NCBI GenBank assembly: GCA_050246915.1
Contig: JBFWVD010000152.1
Span: 1-7,496, forward strand
Direction: 5' to 3'
From: JBFWVD01 sp050246915
GTDB taxonomy: Bacteria > Actinomycetota > Acidimicrobiia > Acidimicrobiales > Ilumatobacteraceae
Length of the DNA: 7,496 bases
Translations under genes and position numbers: made by a program
The notes under the pieces: model-generated
What the model saw: only the letters and a program-made list of their open reading frames with translations
The model's database searches: none
Told to the model about the DNA's origin: nothing
Shown here: one piece after another, positions 1 to 5,277 of the stretch
Layout: each line of letters opens with the position of its first letter
How positions within the stretch are numbered: position 1 is the first letter of the stretch

Positions 1-115
1 CGACCCCCTCGATCCCGAACAAACGCCGGAATGCCTGCCACCGCCACGTACCCCGATCTCTCCAGGTGTAAACCCGACCGGGCTGGCGACTTGACGCGAG
101 GGCGCGCAGCGAGCT
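1..115. other. Intergenic left margin
   Basis: Apart from the leftward promoter at 48-73 and a possible leaderless start near 39-47 on the minus strand, nothing is supported here. The overlapping plus-strand open frame starting at 31 has no ribosome-binding site and is antisense to the better-supported gene at 116-439. No terminator hairpin with a T-run is seen after the end of that gene. Confidence 0.5.
48..73 (-). promoter_or_regulatory. SigB/SigF-type promoter, reads off the left edge
   Basis: On the minus strand a GTTT -35 element (70-73) is followed by a 16-nt spacer and a GGGTAC -10 element (48-53). This matches the promoter class used by SigB of Streptomyces and SigF of mycobacteria, and it has the same spacing as the promoter before the sigma operon in this window. 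It points left, away from the 116-439 gene, so its target lies beyond position 1. GTG codons at 45-47 and 39-41 lie directly after the -10, and their common frame stays open to the edge, so the target could be a leaderless gene. That last point is inference. Confidence 0.65.
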
Positions 116-439
116 TCAGCGTTCTAGCGCGCGTTCGAGATCTGCCTTCGACATCTTCGATCGGCCCGGCAAGTTGTGTTGACGAGCCTCGTTGTAGAGC
201 TGGCGGTAGGTGCGTCCGCCTGGACCGCGATGTGATCGCAGCCCTCCCCGACGGCTCGATGAGATGTCCTCGAGCGACGAGCGGCTCGCCGTCCTTGCTT
301 CACCGGCGCGGGCTCGCTCCTTGTTCACGGTTCGTGCCGCGATCTCCTCGGCGTCATCGATGCTCTTGCCGCGATCCAGCAAGCTGTCCTTGATGTGCTC
401 GTATTGCCGTTCGCGCTTTGCGTTCGATCCTCGGGGCAT
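116..439 (-). CDS. Small basic Rho-N-like ('plasmid stabilization' type) protein
   Basis: A 107-aa very hydrophilic protein. The N-terminal half (about 1-48) is rich in Arg, Lys and Glu, with a RERQYEHIKD segment and an EEIAARTVNKERAR helix. The middle (49-76) is Ser/Arg/Gly-rich and probably disordered. The C-terminal part (about 79-107, LYNEARQHNLPGRSKMSKADL...) resembles the Rho termination factor N-terminal / SAP-like helical fold used for nucleic-acid binding. Proteins of this shape are widespread in actinobacteria and are often named 'plasmid stabilization protein', although that role is not demonstrated. The start is supported by GAGGAG at 446-451, six nt before the ATG. It follows the hemerythrin gene by 32 nt on the same strand with no promoter between, so the two are probably one stress-induced operon. 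A nucleic-acid-binding role is inference from the fold resemblance. Confidence 0.8.
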   Translation of the reverse strand: MPRGSNAKRERQYEHIKDSLLDRGKSIDDAEEIAARTVNKERARAGEARTASRSSLEDISSSRRGGLRSHRGPGGRTYRQLYNEARQHNLPGRSKMSKADLERALER

Positions 440-471
440 GGCGTTCTCCTCGCCTTCGATCGATCTCCGGA

Positions 472-876
472 TCAGGTGTTTGCGATCTTCTCCAGCATCG
501 GCAGGACGGTGTTCTCCTCGGCTGACAGATGTGCGTTGAGCTCTGCGACCAAGAACGTGAAGTCAGCCAACCACTGTGAACCGCCGGCGTCGCTGGTGCG
601 GAGCTCGCCGATCTGACGAGCAATCGCTGCCTCCTCGGTGCTTCGCGCGTCGACGATGGCGGCTGCGTCATCGGCCGCGTCGGCGATCACCGGGTACACC
701 GCCGTGGCTTCGTACCCTTCGTGCGCCTCGAGCGTCGAAGCGAACTGCTCGAATGTGTCACGACGATCCTGCGGATCGGCCGAGGCGACCAGGTCGATGT
801 ACTGCCGGATCTGCCAGTGCTGGTCCTTCAACGTCGTCGCCGGATCATTGCGCTCGGATGGTGCGGCGTAGGTCAT
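472..876 (-). CDS. Hemerythrin HHE-domain protein
   Basis: A 134-aa all-helical protein of the hemerythrin-like family. These four-helix bundles hold a di-iron centre and serve in O2, NO or peroxide sensing or iron handling. Candidate metal ligands are His20 (KDQHWQIR), the H-x3-E pair His52/Glu56 (EAHEGYEATAVYP) and the H-x3-E pair His116/Glu120 (LNAHLSAEENTVLP). At the usual EH motif of the third helix the sequence reads STEEAAI, so the expected His is a Glu (about residue 82). The ATG at 874-876 is chosen because GAGGAG (881-886) precedes it by 4 nt. The ATG 18 nt upstream would place that site inside the gene. A SigF-type promoter lies at 936-960, leaving a leader of about 50-60 nt that contains 16-bp direct repeats. 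It is probably cotranscribed with the Rho-N-like gene downstream. The family call is firm; the ligand sensed is unknown. Confidence 0.88.
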   Translation of the reverse strand: MTYAAPSERNDPATTLKDQHWQIRQYIDLVASADPQDRRDTFEQFASTLEAHEGYEATAVYPVIADAADDAAAIVDARSTEEAAIARQIGELRTSDAGGSQWLADFTFLVAELNAHLSAEENTVLPMLEKIANT

Positions 877-880
877 GGTG

Positions 881-886
881 CTCCTC
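881..886 (-). promoter_or_regulatory. Ribosome-binding site of the hemerythrin gene
   Basis: GAGGAG on the minus strand ends 4 nt before the ATG at 876. It decides the start: the alternative in-frame ATG at 892-894 lies upstream of this site and has no site of its own. Confidence 0.75.
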
Positions 887-889
887 ATT

Positions 890-936
890 GTCACGGTCGT
901 TGAATGTCACGGTCGTTGAATGTCACGGTCGGTCAC
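890..936. repeat. 16-bp direct repeats in the hemerythrin leader
   Basis: Two perfect tandem copies of GTCACGGTCGTTGAAT occupy 890-905 and 906-921. A partial third copy (GTCACGGTC, then GTCAC) runs from 922 to 936. The core ACGGTC recurs at 893, 909, 925 and again at 946, between the promoter elements. The array lies between the predicted -10 box and the start codon of the hemerythrin gene, so it is transcribed as leader RNA if that promoter is used. It could be an operator, an RNA element or simple slippage; the sequence does not decide. Confidence 0.85.
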
Positions 937-960
937 TACCCCGCGACGGTCCGGCCAAAC
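936..960 (-). promoter_or_regulatory. SigB/SigF-type promoter of the hemerythrin operon
   Basis: The minus strand has GTTT (957-960), a 15-nt spacer and GGGTAG (936-941). Transcription should begin near 928-930, giving a leader of roughly 50 nt with a normal ribosome-binding site. It is divergent from the promoter at 969-994. The two -35 boxes are 8 nt apart, so the two polymerases would sit close together or compete. Confidence 0.78.
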
Positions 961-968
961 CGACCGTC

Positions 969-994
969 GTTTGTGAGCGTGCGACCGCGGGTAG
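969..994 (+). promoter_or_regulatory. SigB/SigF-type promoter of the secreted hydrolase gene
   Basis: The plus strand has GTTT (969-972), a 16-nt spacer and GGGTAG (989-994). The ATG at 1004 lies only 9 nt after the -10 box, so the mRNA would be leaderless or nearly so. No Shine-Dalgarno sequence is present before that ATG, which fits. Together with 936-960 it forms a back-to-back promoter pair. Confidence 0.8.
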
Positions 995-1003
995 CGACAA
1001 CGC

Positions 1004-2542
1004 ATGCAGCCTGGAGCGCTCCGGCCTTCGCCGATGACAATTCTCGTTGCCCTCGCGTTGCTGGCGGGGCTCGTCGTGGGCGTACCGATGGTCGTGTCGG
1101 CAGCTGGCCGTGCAACGCAGGCTCGTCCTGGGCCTGTGGCCGAGGCGATGACTGCGTCGACGGGTGCCCGACCGGTGGCCATCGCGATGACGAACGACGG
1201 GACGGGCGCGTGGATCGCCTTCTCCAACGGGTTGGTGCAGGTGCGTGGCACGGCGACGTTTGCCGGGGACATGTCGACAACGCCGTTGAACAGCTCCATC
1301 CGGGAGATCGTGCCCACTACTTCCGGGAAGGGCTACTGGCTGATCGGCGCCGACGGCGGCATCTTCACGTTCGGCGACGCGCCGTTCGTGGGATCGACCG
1401 GAGGACGACGGTTGAACGCCGTCGTTGTAGCCATGGCGCCCACACCGACAGGTCAGGGGTACTGGCTGGCGGCCAGTGACGGCGGCGTCTTCACGTTCGG
1501 CGATGCGCGCTTCTTCGGATCCATGGGTGGGAAGAAGCTCAACCGCGCGGTGGACGGCATCAGCGCCTCGAGCAGCGGAGGCGGCTATCGCCTCGTTGCT
1601 GCCGATGGCGGGGTGTTCACCTTCGGGGATTCGGCGTTCTTCGGATCATCGGCTCGAGGTTCGGCGACGAAGGGATCGTCGGTCGTGGCGTTTGCCTCGA
1701 CACCGACCAATCGTGGCTACTGGACGTTGAGCGACGACGGAGTGATCGACGCGTTCGGAGACGCGCCGTCGCTGGGGTCGGGTACCTCGGGCTACACCTA
1801 TCTCGACGTGGCCGCGCCTCGCGGGGCCGCCGGGTACGCGTTGCTTGACAGCGGCGCCAATGTGCAGGTGTTCGGCGACGTGGACCCCGGGCTGGCCGGC
1901 CCGTCTCACGGCGCGGGAGGAGCACGCTGTTTCCTCGGCCTCCATGGCTGGGGCTACTTCGGCGAGGACGCCGCACCGCCAGGCATGGAAGCAGACAACG
2001 TGCAACCGAACGGCAACATCGACCTCGGTTACTGGCCGCAGTACCAACGCGATGCCTACATGTGGGTGTACTTCGACGATCAGTCCGACTACCCACGCTC
2101 GCGATTCGCCCAGGCCAGCTTCGACGGAGCCCTGTCGGTGGTCAATCTGGCGCTGGCCGAGCACGACTGCGGTCAGATCGTGGTGCAGGGCTTCTCCAAC
2201 GGGGCGGCGTTCGCGGCGAAGATGTATTGCCGGGGTGAAACGTTGGGTGATCGCGTGGTCGGCTACATCATCGACGATCCCGTGACGGACAAGGGCGTCG
2301 ATGGATGCGATCCAGCAGCCGGCATGAACGTGCGGCTGTACCACTCGACAGACATCGCCAACACCGCCGGAGGCGGAGGTCCCTGTCGACCCACTCTCAC
2401 CTGGTTCTGCGACGGGAACTGGCGCTATTCGGTGTCCCAGTACGATCGCATCATCTCCACCACCAACATCGGCCCGTTCAAGCCGGGGCACTACCCGTCG
2501 AAGTCGGAGTACGCCGCGGTGGCCGCGTCGTGGTGGCGGTGA
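1004..2542 (+). CDS. Secreted propeller-repeat protein with C-terminal alpha/beta-hydrolase domain
   Basis: A 512-aa exported protein. Residues 11-34 form a signal peptide (MTILVALALLAGLVVG..., likely cleavage after SAA at 34). Residues 60-293 hold about six repeats of roughly 42 residues with a GYWL-x3-DGG-x-FTFGD-x-FFGS core (clear at 110, 152, 194 and 238, weaker at 67 and 277), a pattern typical of Acidimicrobiia surface proteins and probably a beta-propeller. Residues 305-512 look like an alpha/beta-hydrolase. The nucleophile elbow is GFSNG (396-400, Ser398), with a possible acid at Asp424/425 or Asp429 and a possible base at His496. The GFSNG elbow resembles that of PHB-depolymerase-like esterases. 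Six cysteines in this half (309, 389, 409, 435, 461, 469) fit disulfides outside the cell. The start at 1004 fits leaderless transcription from the promoter at 969-994; ATG 1034 is the alternative. The substrate is unknown. The 3' end overlaps the opposing PAP2 gene. Confidence 0.85.
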   Translation: MQPGALRPSPMTILVALALLAGLVVGVPMVVSAAGRATQARPGPVAEAMTASTGARPVAIAMTNDGTGAWIAFSNGLVQVRGTATFAGDMSTTPLNSSIREIVPTTSGKGYWLIGADGGIFTFGDAPFVGSTGGRRLNAVVVAMAPTPTGQGYWLAASDGGVFTFGDARFFGSMGGKKLNRAVDGISASSSGGGYRLVAADGGVFTFGDSAFFGSSARGSATKGSSVVAFASTPTNRGYWTLSDDGVIDAFGDAPSLGSGTSGYTYLDVAAPRGAAGYALLDSGANVQVFGDVDPGLAGPSHGAGGARCFLGLHGWGYFGEDAAPPGMEADNVQPNGNIDLGYWPQYQRDAYMWVYFDDQSDYPRSRFAQASFDGALSVVNLALAEHDCGQIVVQGFSNGAAFAAKMYCRGETLGDRVVGYIIDDPVTDKGVDGCDPAAGMNVRLYHSTDIANTAGGGGPCRPTLTWFCDGNWRYSVSQYDRIISTTNIGPFKPGHYPSKSEYAAVAASWWR

Positions 2543-3356
2543 TGCCGCCTGCGAGCACCTGACGAAGGTGACGTCGCTGGGCGGCGATCACACAGAACAC
2601 CGTGATGGCGATTCCGACCAACACGTCGAGCACGTAGTGGTTCGCCGTCACGATGACGACGGGAGTCATGATCGCTCCCGCCAACCACAACGCGCGACGC
2701 GCAACTGTCGAGCTCATCGTCCAGCCGGCAATGGTGGCTGCTGCGACCGACCAGCCGGCATGGAAGCTCGGCATCGCGGCGTACACGTTGGTACCGCCGG
2801 GCGGGCGTTGACCCAGGTGAACCTTCGCGCCGTTCACGAGATCCACGAATCCGGGCATGGCGCGCGGAGGAGCTACGGGCAGGCTCCAGAAGATGATGAG
2901 CCCGACGACGGTGCTGGCCAGCAGGCCGTTGCGCAGCACCACGTACCAACGATGTCGCGACCGCAGCCAGCACAGCACCAGCGCCGTGATCACGAGCATC
3001 CAATAGCCCCATTTGTAGATGAAGGACGCGATCGCAGCGAGCTGATGGGGACCTTGGGCCACCCTCTCGTTCAGTGGACGCTCGAGGTCGATGCCCAACA
3101 TGGCCTCGATTCGCATCACCTCGGACGCGTTTCGCGTCGCTGTCTGGTGCGTGCCCTCTACAGCGCCGCGCAGCAAGAGGTACGCGACGAACCAACCAAC
3201 GAGCACTGCGCACTGCACGACTGCGTCGGCGATCGGAGCATCTGCTCGAACGAAGCCGCTCGGGCGTCGAGTGCTCGCCACGGTCCGTCCGGAGCAGTGA
3301 TCGTCGGGGAGTTCGAGACGCATGTTGGTCGTCGTGTCAGCGGCGGGCATGGCCAT
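2478..3356 (-). CDS. PAP2-superfamily (Aur1/inositolphosphotransferase-like) membrane protein
   Basis: A 292-aa protein with about six membrane helices (near 44-63, 106-130, 143-160, 203-215, 223-238 and 244-260). Its motifs fit the PAP2_3 / Aur1-like branch of the PAP2 phosphatase superfamily: WSLPVAPPR (157-165), MPSFHAGWS (195-203, catalytic His199) and NHYVLD (239-244, His240 and Asp244). Such enzymes remove or transfer phosphate or phospho-headgroups on lipids at the outer membrane face, for example phosphatidate, undecaprenyl-diphosphate or inositol lipids. The substrate here cannot be read. The Thr/Arg/Pro-rich tail (273-292) is probably disordered. The start is uncertain: ATG 3356 or 3350 overlaps the upstream gene by up to 20 nt, while ATG 3323 begins 13 nt after it. 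None has a clear ribosome-binding site, so translational coupling is likely. The last 65 nt overlap the end of the opposing hydrolase gene. Confidence 0.87.
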   Translation of the reverse strand: MAMPAADTTTNMRLELPDDHCSGRTVASTRRPSGFVRADAPIADAVVQCAVLVGWFVAYLLLRGAVEGTHQTATRNASEVMRIEAMLGIDLERPLNERVAQGPHQLAAIASFIYKWGYWMLVITALVLCWLRSRHRWYVVLRNGLLASTVVGLIIFWSLPVAPPRAMPGFVDLVNGAKVHLGQRPPGGTNVYAAMPSFHAGWSVAAATIAGWTMSSTVARRALWLAGAIMTPVVIVTANHYVLDVLVGIAITVFCVIAAQRRHLRQVLAGGITATTTRPPRRTPTSTGSAPA

Positions 3357-3816
3357 CGCGGCTGTCGGCGACGCTCAACACCGAGATGCTCACCAGGATC
3401 GCGCCCGCGGCCACCCAGGCACACCCGTGGGTTGCTGTCGCTCCAAACACGTCAGCGACGGTCCGGGTCTCCGCCAGGGCCACGATCCCGGCGATCCACA
3501 TGGTCAATCCGACACCGATGCCCACCCGGGTGGCGGAACGGCGGGAGGTCCCGGCAGCGAGCAGGATCGAGCCGGTCACCAGTTCGACGAGCCCGAGGAC
3601 GAAGGTGTGGTCGAAGCCAAGGATGCGGAACACCTGTTGGTCGAATGGATGAGGCGACAACGTGCAGCCCATGGCAGTCGCCCCCAAGATCAACAGGACC
3701 CACCCGAACACGAGGCATCCGCGCACGGCCTCGCTGGCGGCGCCAGAGCGCGCGCGGATGTCGCTGGCCACCAGGACGCGACGGCCAACTCGAGCATCGG
3801 TCCACAGGTCGGTCAT
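3337..3816 (-). CDS. Four-helix membrane protein of unknown function
   Basis: A 159-aa protein with four predicted membrane helices (about 32-51, 70-88, 97-115 and 132-150) and a charged cytoplasmic-type N-terminus (1-30). The loop after helix 1 reads CTLSPHPFDQQVFRILGFDH. I do not recognise the family; the helix pattern recalls small DoxX- or DUF4383-like stress membrane proteins, but no diagnostic motif is seen. The ATG at 3814-3816 is chosen because GAGGGAG (3822-3828) sits 5 nt upstream. A longer frame to 3939 lacks such a site and would run through the promoter candidates. It overlaps or abuts the PAP2 gene downstream, so the two are very probably one operon and may work together in the membrane. 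A slightly imperfect SigB-type promoter lies at 3863-3888. Confidence 0.72.
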   Translation of the reverse strand: MTDLWTDARVGRRVLVASDIRARSGAASEAVRGCLVFGWVLLILGATAMGCTLSPHPFDQQVFRILGFDHTFVLGLVELVTGSILLAAGTSRRSATRVGIGVGLTMWIAGIVALAETRTVADVFGATATHGCAWVAAGAILVSISVLSVADSRDGHARR

Positions 3817-3862
3817 CGCATCTCCCTCGCGGTGGTACGCCAGCGGCGTGGACTGAGACCTT

Positions 3863-3888
3863 GTTCCCGAAGCGGGCGTATCCCAAAC
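3863..3888 (-). promoter_or_regulatory. Candidate SigB-type promoter of the membrane protein/PAP2 operon
   Basis: The minus strand has GTTT (3885-3888), a 16-nt spacer and GGGAAC (3863-3868). The -10 deviates from the others in this window (A for T at position 4). GGG(A/T)A is accepted in Bacillus SigB promoters. The spacing matches and it lies 46 nt before the start codon, behind a good ribosome-binding site. It is divergent from the sigma operon promoter, with 31 nt between the -35 boxes. Confidence 0.5.
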
Positions 3889-3919
3889 ATCGCGGCGTGC
3901 GGCGACGATGGCCGAAGTC

Positions 3920-3945
3920 GTTTCGTGTCCGCGAGCCACGGGTAC
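3920..3945 (+). promoter_or_regulatory. SigB/SigF-type promoter of the anti-sigma/sigma operon (autoregulation)
   Basis: The plus strand has GTTT (3920-3923), a 16-nt spacer and GGGTAC (3940-3945). The start codon of the anti-sigma gene is 11 nt downstream, with no Shine-Dalgarno between, so the transcript would be leaderless or carry a leader of only a few nt. Autoregulation from such a promoter is established for usfX-sigF in mycobacteria and rsbW-sigB in Bacillus. Here it is inferred from the motif. Confidence 0.83.
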
Positions 3946-3956
3946 TGCACAGCGTC

Positions 3957-4406
3957 ATGAGCGACGATCCGAGCTTCGATGCGACGGTGGCCGAGGACGC
4001 GGCTCCGGGCGACGCGGCTCCGGGCGACGTGGTTCGGGGTGACGAGGTCGTGGAGCTCACCATCCCGCATGACGTCAGCTACATCCGGGTGGCGCGTCTC
4101 GCGGTGAGTGGGATCGCGGCCTTGTGTGGCTTCGACATCGACGCAATCGATGATCTGCGTCTTGCGGTCGACGAGCTGTGCGTGTGCTGCGTCGAATGTG
4201 GACGCGGCCCGATCGCCATTCGCTTCGCGTGGGACGGTGCCGCGTTGCATGTCTCGGGCTCGTCGTCCACGGGGCCCGACACCGCGACGCTGATCGACGA
4301 CCGACGCTTCGACCTCACCCACCAGGTCGTGCTGGCTGCCGTGGGTGCTCATCTTCTCTTCGTCGATGGTGACTCGGTCCACTTCTCGTTCTCCAGGCAA
4401 CGGTGA
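3957..4406 (+). CDS. RsbW-like anti-sigma factor with degenerate ATP site and Cys cluster
   Basis: A 149-aa protein with the layout of RsbW/SpoIIAB-type anti-sigma factors of the HATPase_c fold, encoded directly before the sigma gene it should hold inactive. Residues 1-30 form an acidic tail with DAAPG-DAAPG-DVVRG repeats. The fold begins near residue 31 (VVELTIPHDVSYIRVARLAVSGIA), and the N-box helix is DDLRLAVDEL (65-74). Two key features are missing. The Mg-binding Asn of the N-box aligns with Cys77, within a C-x-C-C-x2-C run (Cys75, 77, 78, 81), and no DxGxG loop follows (SGSSSTG at 100-106 lies there). ATP binding and kinase activity are therefore doubtful, and a redox- or metal-responsive switch is possible (inference). 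The start ATG has no ribosome-binding site, consistent with leaderless expression. No RsbV-like antagonist is encoded in the window. The 5' end of the sigma gene may overlap its last 41 nt. Confidence 0.78.
   Translation: MSDDPSFDATVAEDAAPGDAAPGDVVRGDEVVELTIPHDVSYIRVARLAVSGIAALCGFDIDAIDDLRLAVDELCVCCVECGRGPIAIRFAWDGAALHVSGSSSTGPDTATLIDDRRFDLTHQVVLAAVGAHLLFVDGDSVHFSFSRQR
3996..4040 (+). repeat. 15-bp tandem repeat in the anti-sigma N-terminus
   Basis: Two perfect copies of GACGCGGCTCCGGGC (3996-4010 and 4011-4025) and a diverged third copy (4026-4040) encode DAAPG, DAAPG and DVVRG. The repeat is in frame, lies in a disordered acidic tail and could vary in copy number between strains without breaking the gene. 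Confidence 0.85.
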
Positions 4407-5250
4407 AGCCGAGCGCGTCGTGAACGAGGAGGACGCAGCTGAAGTGCTCGAGCAGTTTCGCCAGTATCGCCGCACCGGTGATCGCCGACTGCGAAACCAG
4501 CTGGTGGAGCAACATCGTTGGGTCGCAGTGCGCTGCGCGAAGAAGTTCGCGCGCCGAGGTGAGCCGCTCGACGATCTGACCCAGGTGGCGCAACTCGGTG
4601 TGCTCAAGGCCGTGGAGCGCTTCGATCCGGACTATGGCGTGCGCTTCTCGTCCTTCGCGCTCCCGACGGTGATGGGCGAATTGCGCCGACACTTCCGCGA
4701 CGCGACCTGGGCGGTGCGCGTTCCGCGACGATCGAAGGACCTCTACCTCGAACTCGATGGAGCCGCTGAGCGGCTGACCCATCGACTGGGACGATCGCCC
4801 ACCGTCCCGGAGTTGGCCGAGTCGATGCACGTCACGACCGAGGAGATCCTCGAGGCGCGCGAGATCGGTCTCGTGTACCGCACGTCTCGGCTTGGGCAGT
4901 CGAACGATGATGAGTCGACGTCGTCCGACCGACACGACATCGCTGACGAAGACGTCCAGCTGTCGACCAGCGAGATCCGCCTGACCGTGCGGAACCTGAT
5001 GGAGCGCTTGCCTGAACGTGAGCGCACGATCCTGTTCCTGCGCTACTACAAGGGACTGACGCAAGCCGAGATCGCCGAGGAGATCGGCACGAGCCAGGTG
5101 CATGTGTCGCGGCTGATCAGAGCGAGTCTCCGATCGATGCAACGCGTCATCGGCGATTCCGCCCTCGAGGTGGAGTCATCATGGGGAGAGCGGGCAAGCG
5201 GTGAGGGGGATCGCGTCGAGAGTGATCGCGTCGATGACGGCGGCACCTGA
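4366..5250 (+). CDS. SigB/SigF-family RNA polymerase sigma factor (group 3)
   Basis: A 294-aa sigma-70 protein that directs RNA polymerase to stress promoters. Region 2 spans about 42-122 and contains DLTQVAQLGVLKAVERFDP (70-88), then FSSFALPTVMGELRRHFRD and TWAVRVPRR, hallmarks of the SigB/SigF/SpoIIA group. Region 3 spans about 126-200. Region 4 (206-258) has the helix-turn-helix LTQAEIAEEIGTSQVHVSRL (231-250). A charged tail of about 36 residues follows region 4, longer than in Bacillus SigB. It is encoded partly by a duplicated GATCGCGTCGA (5209 and 5224). The start is uncertain: ATG 4366 overlaps the anti-sigma gene by 41 nt, while GTG 4420 lies 13 nt after its stop and just before the first conserved residues. 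Neither has a good ribosome-binding site, so translation is probably coupled. The gene is the second of a two-gene operon behind a promoter of the kind it should itself read. Confidence 0.92.
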   Translation: MVTRSTSRSPGNGEAERVVNEEDAAEVLEQFRQYRRTGDRRLRNQLVEQHRWVAVRCAKKFARRGEPLDDLTQVAQLGVLKAVERFDPDYGVRFSSFALPTVMGELRRHFRDATWAVRVPRRSKDLYLELDGAAERLTHRLGRSPTVPELAESMHVTTEEILEAREIGLVYRTSRLGQSNDDESTSSDRHDIADEDVQLSTSEIRLTVRNLMERLPERERTILFLRYYKGLTQAEIAEEIGTSQVHVSRLIRASLRSMQRVIGDSALEVESSWGERASGEGDRVESDRVDDGGT

Positions 5251-5277
5251 GTGTTGCCTTCGTCTACCGCCGGTCGG

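Noticed and set aside
692..697. GGGTAC inside the hemerythrin gene, and similar hexamers at 1457, 1780 and 7046
   Set aside because: None has GTTT or a close variant 15-16 nt upstream, and all lie within coding sequence. They show what the bare -10 hexamer looks like by chance.
904..1479. 191-aa plus-strand frame upstream of and overlapping the hydrolase gene
   Set aside because: It begins inside the hemerythrin leader repeats and crosses the divergent promoters. The overlapping frame from 1004 has a signal peptide and clear repeats.
2568..3956. Long open plus-strand frame continuous with the anti-sigma gene, which would give a 612-aa protein
   Set aside because: It is antisense to two convincing membrane-protein genes. 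Its translation is low-complexity, rich in His/Arg/Ser, and shows no domain. The promoter at 3920-3945 and the domain start both place the real start at 3957.
5238..5272. Possible bidirectional terminator hairpin CGGCGG / CCGCCG between the sigma and phosphoesterase genes
   Set aside because: The stem is only 6 bp with a 23-nt loop and no T-run on either strand. It is too weak to call.
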